Assembly: GCA_019247245.1 (NCBI GenBank)
Contig: JAFAPF010000059.1
Span: 1-7,803, forward strand
DNA length: 7,803 nt
Direction of reading: 5' to 3'
Source of the DNA: Rubrobacter sp.
Lineage (GTDB): Bacteria > Actinomycetota > Rubrobacteria > Rubrobacterales > Rubrobacteraceae
Shown here: positions 1-5,362 of the stretch, piece by piece
How the letters are laid out: every line of letters starts with the position of its first letter
Numbering within the stretch: position 1 is the first letter of the stretch
Position numbers and translations under genes: made by a program
The notes under the pieces: model-generated
The model's input: the letters and a program-made list of their open reading frames with translations, nothing else
Database searches by the model: none
What the model was told of the DNA's origin: nothing

Positions 1-396
1 GCTAGCTATACCGATATGCTCGCCTCCTGGGACGAAGTTGATGCGTTTGGCCAACGCTGTCAGGATATCTCGCCAGGCGACCCGAACCGAATCAAAGGCA
101 ATGCAACCTTCCAAGCAGCCCAGGCACCTGAGGCATCATCCTCGCTATCGATCAACTACGCCATCGGAGCCGAACTGTGAAGCCTCCACCTGCGGAAGTG
201 GCAGCGATACGCCGAAAGTGAAAAAGAACGTCGCCTCGCAAAACACGAGCAGGAACAGCGCTTCGGTAAACGACGAAGCGACAACAACGGCCAGCTACTA
301 GAAGCTGGCAGTCCTCTCAACGGACCGTTCCCCGTAATTGCCAACATCAGCTCCGCCCCCCGAGTACCCAGCGTAGAAGATCGACGCTTGCTGTAA
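1..396 (+). pseudogene. 3' part of an unrecognised gene, interrupted by in-frame TGA
   Basis: Frame 1 is open from the left edge to a TGA at 178-180. It then stays open in the same frame to TAA at 394-396, giving 59 codons, the stop, and 71 codons. Both halves read like protein. The first is mixed and acidic, with the stretch SWDEVDAFGQRCQDISPGD. The second begins with a very basic and acidic, probably helical segment (LHLRKWQRYAESEKERRL) and ends in a Pro/Ser-rich tail. The second half has no plausible in-frame start codon, so a separate gene is unlikely. Its TAA lies 4 bases from the end of the convergent gamma-glutamyltransferase gene, a normal spacing for two real genes. The simplest reading is one gene whose Trp (TGG) or Arg (CGA) codon became TGA. 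Selenocysteine recoding was considered, but no convincing SECIS hairpin is visible. Family and function are not recognised. Confidence 0.5.
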
Positions 397-400
397 GCAA

Positions 401-1945
401 TCAAGCAAAGGCTACTCCGCCGGCGCGACGAGGGTCGGCAGCGGCCTCCAAGAGGCCTTCACCTGTGCGCCTGACGGCGTTGACTCCCCCGAAGAACATC
501 GAAGGTTCATCGTAGGCGAGGATCTGCTCATAGGAGGAGAGATCTCCCCTGCGGGCGCCGGCCTCGTAGGCAAACAAATCCCCCTCGGCATGGAAGCGCG
601 GTGCATCAACTGCGGTCTTCAGCGAAAGCTCAAGGTCTACAACGTTGACGAGAACCTGCAGGATAGCTGTGGGGATACGCGAGGCTCCGGGCGAGCCTAG
701 AGAGAGAAGATCTCCATCCGGAGAGGAGACGACGGTCGGGCTCATGCTGGAGATCAGACGCTCGCCGGGCGTCAGCGTATGGAACCCTTCGGGATTCAGC
801 TCAGGCTCACCCAAGGTGTTACTCATCGGGATGCCGGTACCAGGTATCGTGATCCCCGAGCCGTAGCCCATGCTCGCGGTTATGGAGACGATGAGACCGG
901 TTTCGTCCAGGCAGGAGATGTGTGTGGTGTGCGGGGAGCCAAATATGCGGGCGCGCTGGGCGCGCACGTACTCCTCGCTAGTCAGTCGTGCGGCGACCTG
1001 GGCGTTCTCAGCTCCTTCTTTATAGGCCCGAGCACGGTCATCAAGGGCATGCTTCATAGCCCCGGCGAGAATCTTCACATAGTTGGCGTCAGGGAGGGAC
1101 ACAAGCTCGTAGGCCGATATAACGCGCATCATCTGCGCGAGCGTCGGCCCGCCCGCGGAAGGCGGGCCGTTGGTGTAAACGGTGCGATCCTCATAAGTAA
1201 AGGAGAGAGGCTCTCGGACAATAACCTCGTAGGAAGCGAGGTCCTCTTCGGTGATGATTCCACCCTCCCGTAGGATATAGTTGGAGAGACGGCAAGCTAG
1301 ATCCCCCTCATAGAACAGGTTTGCTCCCTCCTCCCCTATAGCCTCTAAGGTATCAGCAAGATCGGGAAACCGGATCTCTTCGCCGATGCGGTAGACGCGG
1401 TCACCGGTATAGAAGCTTTTCTTTGTCTCTTCGGTAAGCCTGAGAACCTCTTCTGAGACTCCAAACCACATGCCGCTCGTCAAAGAAAGCCTGAAGCCCT
1501 CTCGAGCCAGCCTCACGGCCGGCGCTAGAGTCTGTCGTAAGGCGAGCCTGCCGTGCCGGCGGAGGAGGAGCTCCCAACCGCGTAAAGAACCTGGTACGGC
1601 GCAGGAAGCGGCCCCGACGATGGACTTTACGCCCGCCCCGTACTTGAGGGTCACCGTCGTCGGGCTTCCACCTGCCCCAAAACTCGACGGCGGCAAACCC
1701 TTCCCCGGCATACAATCATAGTAGTCGATCAACTCCGCCCTACTAGCATCCGGCCACCTAACAAGAGCGAATCCACCTCCCCCGATGCTGCTGAGGAGGG
1801 GCTCGGTGACGCTGACAGCCGCGGCAGCCGCAACGGCGGCGTCGGCGGCGTTGCCGCCATCCCGGTAGATCTCCGCGGCGGCCTCGGCTGCATAGATGGT
1901 ACCAGCGGCGGCTGCAAACCTCTTTTCTTGTTTGGGAGCCTCCAT
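401..1945 (-). CDS. ggt: Gamma-glutamyltransferase family protein (Ntn hydrolase), divergent subfamily
   Basis: This 514-residue protein belongs to the gamma-glutamyltranspeptidase family. These enzymes cleave gamma-glutamyl bonds such as that of glutathione and mature by autocleavage at a threonine. Visible motifs include the N-terminal GGNAADAAVAAA (30-41) and IGGGGFALV (54-62). The cleavage and nucleophile site is HTTHIS, with Thr340 as predicted nucleophile, giving a small subunit of about 175 residues. SSMSPTVV (399-406) and the oxyanion region GSPGASRI (417-424) follow. The length is slightly short for the family. There is no signal peptide, so a cytoplasmic enzyme is inferred, unlike the periplasmic E. 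coli form. The glutamate-binding stretch differs: E. coli NNQMDDF is replaced by SNTLGE (375-380), so Asp433 becomes Glu and Gln430 becomes Thr. The substrate may therefore not be glutathione. ATG is chosen because the conserved fold begins right after it. A TATAAT box lies only 8 bases upstream. Confidence 0.93.
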   Translation of the reverse strand: MEAPKQEKRFAAAAGTIYAAEAAAEIYRDGGNAADAAVAAAAAVSVTEPLLSSIGGGGFALVRWPDASRAELIDYYDCMPGKGLPPSSFGAGGSPTTVTLKYGAGVKSIVGAASCAVPGSLRGWELLLRRHGRLALRQTLAPAVRLAREGFRLSLTSGMWFGVSEEVLRLTEETKKSFYTGDRVYRIGEEIRFPDLADTLEAIGEEGANLFYEGDLACRLSNYILREGGIITEEDLASYEVIVREPLSFTYEDRTVYTNGPPSAGGPTLAQMMRVISAYELVSLPDANYVKILAGAMKHALDDRARAYKEGAENAQVAARLTSEEYVRAQRARIFGSPHTTHISCLDETGLIVSITASMGYGSGITIPGTGIPMSNTLGEPELNPEGFHTLTPGERLISSMSPTVVSSPDGDLLSLGSPGASRIPTAILQVLVNVVDLELSLKTAVDAPRFHAEGDLFAYEAGARRGDLSSYEQILAYDEPSMFFGGVNAVRRTGEGLLEAAADPRRAGGVAFA

Positions 1946-2093
1946 GAGTGGCTATTATAGGCGGTGCGTACACGAGCGTTCGCCAGAGTTCTACCTAGCC
2001 GAAGAAGACGAGCTCTTTCGGTGGGTAAAATGCGTGCGACGAGAGCTCTCCAAGCAGGAGAAGGCTGAAAAGGACCAGGAAAGAGCAGCGTGA
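1944..2093 (+). CDS. Small charged hypothetical protein, 49 aa
   Basis: The predicted protein begins MSGYYRRCVHERSPEF and is rich in Arg, Lys and Glu, with an acidic patch (AEEDE, 19-23) and a probable helix to the C-terminus (RRELSKQEKAEKDQERAA). Two cysteines are present (positions 8 and 29). A GGGAG ribosome site at 1934-1938 sits 5 bases before ATG 1944, which is why this start is preferred over upstream ones inside the antisense gamma-glutamyltransferase gene. Its ATG overlaps the ATG of that divergent gene in a shared CATG palindrome. The stop overlaps the next gene's GTG by 4 bases, the classic sign of translational coupling, and this is the best evidence that it is a real gene. No family is recognised. 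It could bind nucleic acid or a partner protein, but that is a guess. Confidence 0.55.
   Translation: MSGYYRRCVHERSPEFYLAEEDELFRWVKCVRRELSKQEKAEKDQERAA
1954..1959 (-). promoter_or_regulatory. TATAAT -10 box of the gamma-glutamyltransferase gene, probably leaderless
   Basis: On the minus strand a perfect TATAAT ends 8 bases before the ATG. Transcription normally starts about 7 bases after a -10 box, which puts the start at the A of ATG or 1 to 3 bases before it. The mRNA would be essentially leaderless. No Shine-Dalgarno sequence precedes this ATG, which agrees. A -35 element is not convincing: the 17-base spacer position reads CGAACG. Leaderless transcripts are common in Actinomycetota. The box lies inside the first codons of the divergent small gene. 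Confidence 0.5.
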
Positions 2094-2347
2094 GAGTGGT
2101 AAGGGAAGATAGGGTCATGAAGGCGGTGGCAGTACTATGCTGCGTGGTGGGCACAGCCGGTGTCCTCTACGTTGCAGTATACGCTCAGTACATCCTTTGG
2201 GAGCCAGTGGATGTGGACTTCTTTTATAGGTATTGGGCAGTGTACGTGATCGGGATGCTCCTCGTATGGGTTGGGGCGGGGTTTGCTTGGCCTCGTAGTA
2301 GTAGGCACCGTGCGCCCGATGAGGGCGAGCGCGGCGATGGAAGGTAG
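2090..2347 (+). CDS. Small two-helix membrane protein, 85 aa
   Basis: Two hydrophobic segments are visible, at about residues 11-31 (AVAVLCCVVGTAGVLYVAVY) and 48-67 (YWAVYVIGMLLVWVGAGFAW). A short aromatic, acidic loop (EPVDVDFFYR) separates them, and a charged tail (RHRAPDEGERGDGR) follows. It is therefore predicted to be an inner-membrane hairpin. GTG 2090 overlaps the previous stop (GTGA), with AGGAAAG at 2077-2083 six bases upstream. An alternative ATG at 2117, residue 10, would lose only a charged leader. It sits in the middle of a three-gene run with a 5-base gap to the next gene. The family is not recognised. Two-TM proteins of this size occur in phage, toxin-antitoxin and stress contexts, but nothing here decides among these. 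Confidence 0.6.
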   Translation: MRVVREDRVMKAVAVLCCVVGTAGVLYVAVYAQYILWEPVDVDFFYRYWAVYVIGMLLVWVGAGFAWPRSSRHRAPDEGERGDGR

Positions 2348-2352
2348 CCAGG

Positions 2353-2613
2353 GTGAGGGAAGATGACATAGTCCAGATCACCCCGGCCCAACCCGGATGG
2401 TACGCGTACGGCGAAAGCGAGGACGGAGATGAGTTCCTCACGCCCGTAATCTGCTGGGCCTTAGCCGAGAATAGCCGCACTGGGTCCAGGTACGTGGCCG
2501 ACCTGTGCGCTAACAGACGAGGATCGGTAGGGCTTGCAGCGACCGAACCGGGGTTTATCGAACACCGGTACGTGCCCGAGGGGGAGGATCCTACTGCGGG
2601 GGAGCGGAGGTAG
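2353..2613 (+). CDS. Small acidic soluble hypothetical protein, 86 aa
   Basis: The GTG start lies 5 bases after the preceding stop, with a GGAAGG-like ribosome site at about 2339-2344. The protein is soluble and probably a small beta-rich domain. An aromatic core, ITPAQPGWYAYGESEDGDEF, is followed by TPVICWALAE, then a variable region and GFIEHRYVPEGEDPTAGE. The order of a Trp/Tyr-rich strand, an acidic turn, and a 'P-V-x-x-W-A-L' strand resembles small uncharacterised actinobacterial proteins I have a general impression of, but I cannot name a family. No catalytic or metal-binding pattern is visible. It is the last gene of the overlapping run that begins at 1944, and a hairpin follows 2 bases after its stop. 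The likely shared transcript suggests one small module, probably accessory or phage-derived. Confidence 0.6.
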   Translation: MREDDIVQITPAQPGWYAYGESEDGDEFLTPVICWALAENSRTGSRYVADLCANRRGSVGLAATEPGFIEHRYVPEGEDPTAGERR

Positions 2614-2615
2614 AA

Positions 2616-2633
2616 TCTCTAGTTGCCTAGAGA
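2616..2633 (+). terminator. Hairpin just after the three-gene run
   Basis: TCTCTAG (2616-2622) and CTAGAGA (2627-2633) form a perfect 7-bp stem around a 4-base loop TTGC, starting 2 bases after the stop codon of the last small gene. Its position fits a transcript 3' end or mRNA stabiliser. There is no T-run after it, so it is not a textbook intrinsic terminator. The following 180 bases, up to the next gene, contain no open frame that I can support. Confidence 0.35.
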
Positions 2634-2813
2634 ACATTCTCAAAGCGTCAATGGCGGAGGTGGCCAGAGCATCCCTAAAGTCACGAACCAAGGGTCATTG
2701 GAGGGCTCGCTCACTGCGCAAAAACCAGAGCATTAAAACTAAGTCCATGATGGTGCCAACCCTATGCACTGGCCATGCGGTCTAACGGAGCAACAGGCAG
2801 AGGAATCAAAATT

Positions 2814-3002
2814 ATGGACACGTGCGGAGCTATGACATGTGGCGGCTGGCCTTGTAAGCGCGTGGCCAGCTGGGGAACCAATCACAAAGGATCTGGGCGG
2901 TGCTCCTATCATGGAGGTAAATCTACGGGCTCAAGAGATCAGCGTGGCAATCAGAACGCTCGAGGACCGCATCGCCGGTATGAAGAAAGGTATGAGAGAT
3001 AG
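2814..3002 (+). CDS. Phage-type Cys/His 'HGG' small protein, 62 aa
   Basis: The start is ATG 2814, preceded by AGAGGA 9 bases upstream. This is preferred over an in-frame GTG-type start at 2775 because the recognisable domain begins at residue 3. The motif is Cys4-x9-Cys14-x15-Cys30-x2-His33, read as TCGAMTCGGWPCKR, then SWGTNHKGSGRCSYHGG. This resembles the short zinc-binding-like proteins ('C...G.PC....G......GRC..HGG') often encoded beside phage terminase genes or in integrated elements. The stretch after it (GNQNARG) also fits such proteins. The usual longer C-terminal part is missing, with the protein ending in RRYEERYER, so it may be truncated. No terminase, portal or integrase is present here, so it is probably a remnant or a cargo gene. 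Zinc binding is inferred from the residues only. Confidence 0.55.
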   Translation: MDTCGAMTCGGWPCKRVASWGTNHKGSGRCSYHGGKSTGSRDQRGNQNARGPHRRYEERYER

Positions 3003-3040
3003 ACGATTGCGCTGAAATCAGGCTTTGTGCCATAAATGGG

Positions 3041-3170
3041 CGAACCTGTTCAAAAAGTCCGCTAAAGGACCACAGATATACTCAAGTTGGTATAGAGGCC
3101 TCAAAAATAGCCCTATTTGGGCTAAAGGGAGAATCAGAATCGGGTGCCAGAGAATTTTTCAACAGGCTCG
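3041..3170. repeat. MITE-like element bounded by imperfect 19-bp inverted repeats
   Basis: The left end at 3041-3059 (CGAACCTGTTCAAAAAGTC) and the reverse complement of the right end at 3152-3170 match at 16 of 19 positions. The motif G(A/G)(A/G)CCTGTT..AAAA resembles the ends of many IS elements. Inside is a perfect hairpin, TAGCCC-tattt-GGGCTA (3108-3124), and a weaker TATAC/GTATA repeat. The segment is only about 130 bp and encodes nothing recognisable, so it would be a non-autonomous element or a pair of leftover IS ends. No target-site duplication is visible. The rest of the gene-free interval 3003-3303 shows only a possible promoter near its right end. Confidence 0.45.
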
Positions 3171-3290
3171 GTCGTTTTTGGTACAGGGTAAATAGGGTGT
3201 GTTAAGAGAACGAATTGCCTCTAAGGTCTTCTCGGAAAGTAGCTGGGTGACGCCCGTATAAGAAGTACGACCCCGGCTAGGAAGTTAAGC

Positions 3291-3296
3291 TAGACT
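3291..3296 (+). promoter_or_regulatory. Possible -10 box (TAGACT) before the DUF1345 gene
   Basis: TAGACT ends 7 bases before the GTG at 3304, which would place the transcription start at or next to the start codon (leaderless). The nearest purine-rich ribosome-like sequence (AGGAAG, about 3280-3285) is too far from the GTG to serve it. No good -35 element is visible. A second candidate, TATAAG at 3257-3262, would give a 5' leader of about 35 bases. Either is possible. Confidence 0.3.
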
Positions 3297-3303
3297 TTAT
3301 GCA

Positions 3304-4083
3304 GTGTCGAAGTTTGCACGAGCGCTTGAGTGGCTTACAGGGGGAGTAAGAAGCCCCCTGAGGGATTTTTCGCGGATACTGACGGCAGCATTCATCGCCC
3401 TTGTCATCGTCTATGCGCTGCGGCTGTGGGCAATAGCGTCTGGGCTTTGGTTAGTAACCCCCTGGGACCTCTGGATACTGAGGTTGGCAGCTTTCTGGAG
3501 CGTTTGGGCACTCCTTTACCTGGGGCTTACCTGGTTACTGATAATCCGCTCTTCTGCCCAGCAAACCCGTGAGTGGGCTTTAGACCAGCGAGTCCCACCT
3601 CGGCCGCATATTTCCGTACTGCGCTCGGTGATTCTGCGAGTATTGCGGATACTGTTCTTGGCTAGTCGGACGAGCTCTTTGTTTTTCATCGTATTGGTAA
3701 GCTTGTCAGGTCTGGCACTGGCGATCAGCTTGGTGCCAGACCTGCGCGATCTGGAAACCATGCGGGGCGTAAGCCTGGCTTTCATGGCAGCTTTAGGAGT
3801 TATCTCAGCTTGGGGAGTGCTTCACACCTCTTATGGGCTCCACTACGCTTACCTATACTATCGATCCGAAGAATCGGCCGGAGGGCTTGCCTTTCCCGGT
3901 GAGCAGAGTCCAGATCAACTAGACTTCGCCTACTTTGCCTTCACGATCGGTACGAGCTTTGCCGTCTCCGACGTGGACGTAACCGACCGGGCGATACGCC
4001 GAGCGGTCCTTGGGCATCAAATCCTCTCGTTTTTCTACAACACCACGATCCTGGCCTTAGCGATAGACCTCATCACCGGCTAA
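3304..4083 (+). CDS. DUF1345 family multi-pass membrane protein
   Basis: This 259-residue inner-membrane protein of unknown function matches the DUF1345 family along its length. Family hallmarks are WGVLHTSYGLHYAYLYYR (170-187), GGLAFPGE (193-200), and DFAYFAFTIGTSFAVSD (207-223). A final LSFFYNTTILALAIDLI helix (241-257) follows. Hydrophobic helices lie at about 25-48, 58-82, 112-143, 157-180 and 236-257. The conserved 207-223 segment sits before the last helix like a re-entrant loop, so channel or transporter activity is a reasonable inference but not demonstrated. A polar and basic linker at 83-107 makes it somewhat longer than usual. GTG 3304 is chosen because the frame's hydrophobic core begins shortly after and no better start with a ribosome site is visible. 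The N-terminal coding part contains a terminator-like hairpin. A remote relative lies on the opposite strand at 6138-6857. Confidence 0.88.
   Translation: MSKFARALEWLTGGVRSPLRDFSRILTAAFIALVIVYALRLWAIASGLWLVTPWDLWILRLAAFWSVWALLYLGLTWLLIIRSSAQQTREWALDQRVPPRPHISVLRSVILRVLRILFLASRTSSLFFIVLVSLSGLALAISLVPDLRDLETMRGVSLAFMAALGVISAWGVLHTSYGLHYAYLYYRSEESAGGLAFPGEQSPDQLDFAYFAFTIGTSFAVSDVDVTDRAIRRAVLGHQILSFFYNTTILALAIDLITG
3338..3370 (+). terminator. Terminator-like hairpin inside the start of the DUF1345 gene
   Basis: CAGGGGG (3338-3344) pairs perfectly with CCCCCTG (3354-3360) around a 9-base loop. After AGGG comes ATTTTT (3365-3370). The stem is strong and a short T-run follows it, but 4 bases separate them. 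It lies about 12 codons into the gene. It could act as an attenuator, or it may be a chance product of codons for Thr-Gly-Gly and Ser-Pro-Leu. Confidence 0.25.
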
Positions 4084-4155
4084 CGAGGTTACCTAGTAGA
4101 CGACACAGGCATCTCAAAAACGAAGGCTTCTGATACACATGAAGACAAACCTCCT

Positions 4156-4199
4156 CTAGGCAGCCTAGTAGATAAAGGCAGCTCACCTCCTTTATCTGC
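4156..4199 (+). promoter_or_regulatory. Palindrome and stem-loop upstream of the solute-binding pseudogene
   Basis: CTAGGC-A-GCCTAG (4156-4168) is a perfect 13-base palindrome, a good size for a repressor operator. It abuts a 9-bp perfect stem AGATAAAGG (4170-4178) / CCTTTATCT (4189-4197) with a 10-base loop, extendable by a G-T and a G-C pair. The 9-base word CCTAGTAGA occurs at 4092-4100 and again at 4164-4172, overlapping both structures. No T-run follows the stem, so an operator or leader structure is more likely than a terminator. It lies 33 bases before the GGAGG ribosome site (4221-4225) of the following gene. Confidence 0.35.
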
Positions 4200-4231
4200 A
4201 TAATGAGGAGTTAGGCTACTGGAGGGTGAAC

Positions 4232-4961
4232 ATGACAGAACTCACGCTCAAGCCTGGCGTACTCCAGTCGCCTCGGCTTTCCCTGATCCACCATTCGAAG
4301 TTAATATCGATGGCACGCATACTGGCTTCGATGTCGAGCTGATGCGGCAGATCTGTGACGATCTCGGATTGAGTTGGCACCCTGTAAGATACACTGGCGA
4401 CGATTTTAACGGGATCTTCGATGGCCTCGCCGATGGAAGCTACGACGCCGTGATATCAGGCACCACGATTACACCTCAGCGTGGGCAGGTGGCTCTCTTC
4501 TCTGCCCCTTACCTCGAGTTCAACCAAGGCCTAGTGGTAAACGTCACCCGAAATCCGCGGATCAAGTCCGTTGCTGATCTGCATAGTCAAGTAGTGGGCA
4601 TTCAAGTTGGCAATACTTCAGACCTCGTAGCTAGGAAGCTGATGTCCGAGGGTGCTATTAGAGACATCAGATATTATCCCTAACATGGGATCCTCACCGC
4701 GCTGGACGACCTGTCAGCTGGACACATAGGAGCTTTCATCAAGCTCTTCCCGGTGGTCACCTGGCTCGTGAAGGAACGCCGCGACCTCGCCGTAATCCAG
4801 CAGATACCAACCCATGAAAAGCTTGGCATCGCGTTCGCTAAAGCGAACGTCGGGCTGCGCCACTCGGTGAATGAGAGCTTAGAAAACATCAAGTAGAGAG
4901 GGAGTTTTGACGCTTTGTACCATAAGTGGCTTTGTACTATAAGTGGTTTGGGAAACCCTAG
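4232..4961 (+). pseudogene. Decayed amino-acid-type solute-binding protein (SBP_bac_3)
   Basis: A GGAGG site lies 6 bases before ATG 4232, and the reading begins MTELTLKPGVLQ. One base has been lost near 4266-4269. Adding a G after CAG restores LQVASAFPDPPFEVNIDGTH and continues directly into GFDVELMRQICDDLGLSW. Family 3 binding-protein signatures follow: GFDVELM, YDAVISGTTITPQR (its Arg normally binds the amino-acid carboxylate), FSAPYLEFNQGLVV, and DLHSQVVGIQVGNTSD. TAA at 4681-4683 interrupts RYYP/HGILTALDDL, and TAG at 4894-4896 interrupts ENIK/RGSFDALYHKW. A 17-bp duplication then shifts the end; removing it gives YHKWFGKP and TAG 4959-4961. Four independent lesions make a functional product impossible. 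The inferred start gives no signal peptide, which is unusual for this family, and no permease or ATPase gene is adjacent. A cupin pseudogene follows after 15 bases. Confidence 0.92.
4913..4946 (+). repeat. 17-bp tandem duplication at the end of the solute-binding pseudogene
   Basis: CTTTGTACCATAAGTGG (4913-4929) is followed immediately by CTTTGTACTATAAGTGG (4930-4946), with one mismatch. The unit is not a multiple of three, so it frameshifts the last codons. Deleting one copy restores the expected C-terminus, HKWFGKP followed by TAG. The single difference between copies suggests some time has passed since the duplication. Confidence 0.9.
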
Positions 4962-4976
4962 AGGGACCAAGCAGAC

Positions 4977-5333
4977 GTGGCAATCAAGCTAATTCGCCTC
5001 TTCACTGGCGCTGATGGCCAGCCATACTTTATCGTAGGCAAGATCGAGTGGGACCAACTCAAAGCGGCCAACGCTGTGTCTCGCAGCCACTCAGCCCAGA
5101 CAATCCACTTCGAGGAGACAACAGCGGGTGCCAGACAGGATTGGCACAACGCCCCGCATCGCCAATACGTCATTACCCTGAGTGGCCAGCTAGAGTTCGA
5201 AACCCGTAGCGGTGCAAGGCAAATCATCGAACCAGACGATATCTTACTGGCAGAAGATACTTAGGGTGGGGAACATCGCTGGCGTCTGATCGACGATCAA
5301 CCATGGCGACGCGTCTACGTCACCGTGCCGTAA
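4977..5333 (+). pseudogene. Cupin-domain protein interrupted by one nonsense codon
   Basis: The frame from GTG 4977 encodes MAIKLIRLFTGADGQPYF and a cupin core. Motif 1 is seen as DWHNAPHRQYVITLSGQLEF (about residues 55-74), with His57 and His61 as metal-ligand candidates. The start of motif 2, PDDILLAEDT (86-95), is followed by TAG at 5262-5264. The same frame then continues GGEHRWRLIDDQPWRRVYVTVP to TAA 5331-5333, exactly the expected end of motif 2, with its His, and of the last strand. One base change would restore a protein of about 118 residues. The truncated form loses motif 2 and one wall of the barrel, so it is probably inactive. It lies 15 bases after the solute-binding pseudogene, same strand, probably one former operon. 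Cupins of this size bind small molecules or act as metal enzymes; the ligand is unknown. Confidence 0.88.
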
Positions 5334-5346
5334 GTGGCTACTCTAA

Positions 5347-5362
5347 GAGCCTGTTTAGTAAA
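5347..5362. repeat. Possible IS-end sequence (GAGCCTGTTTAGTAAA)
   Basis: These bases share GAGCCTGTT with the right inverted repeat of the 3041-3170 element, read on the minus strand, and keep an A-rich continuation. It may be a third copy of the same type of mobile-element end, 14 bases beyond the cupin pseudogene. The match is short. No transposase is recognisable beside it. Confidence 0.25.

Noticed and set aside
178..180. Selenocysteine at the TGA
   Set aside because: Only a 4-bp CCAC/GTGG stem follows it. No recognisable bacterial SECIS loop is seen, and other genes nearby carry ordinary nonsense mutations.
38..404. Open frames at 38-301 (+) and 156-404 (-)
   Set aside because: Both are Arg/Ser/Pro-rich, low-complexity translations typical of shadow frames. 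Frame 1 on the + strand reads far more like protein and ends at the expected convergent spot.
779..1273. 164-codon open frame on the + strand
   Set aside because: It lies entirely antisense to the well-conserved gamma-glutamyltransferase gene and shows no family-like motif or ribosome site.
2461..2785. Antisense open frame (2461-2691) and + frame (2534-2785) as transposase remnants
   Set aside because: The minus-strand reading has a helical stretch resembling protein (FRDALATSAIDALRMF), but no transposase motif can be named. The + frame overlaps a real gene and has no start signals.
4232..4961. Programmed frameshift and stop readthrough rather than a pseudogene
   Set aside because: No slippery heptamer is evident near 4268. 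TAA, TAG and a duplication frameshift all occur in one gene, which no known recoding mechanism would resolve together.
4977..5227. Minus-strand open frame at 4958-5227
   Set aside because: It is a shadow of the cupin reading frame, which carries clear family motifs.
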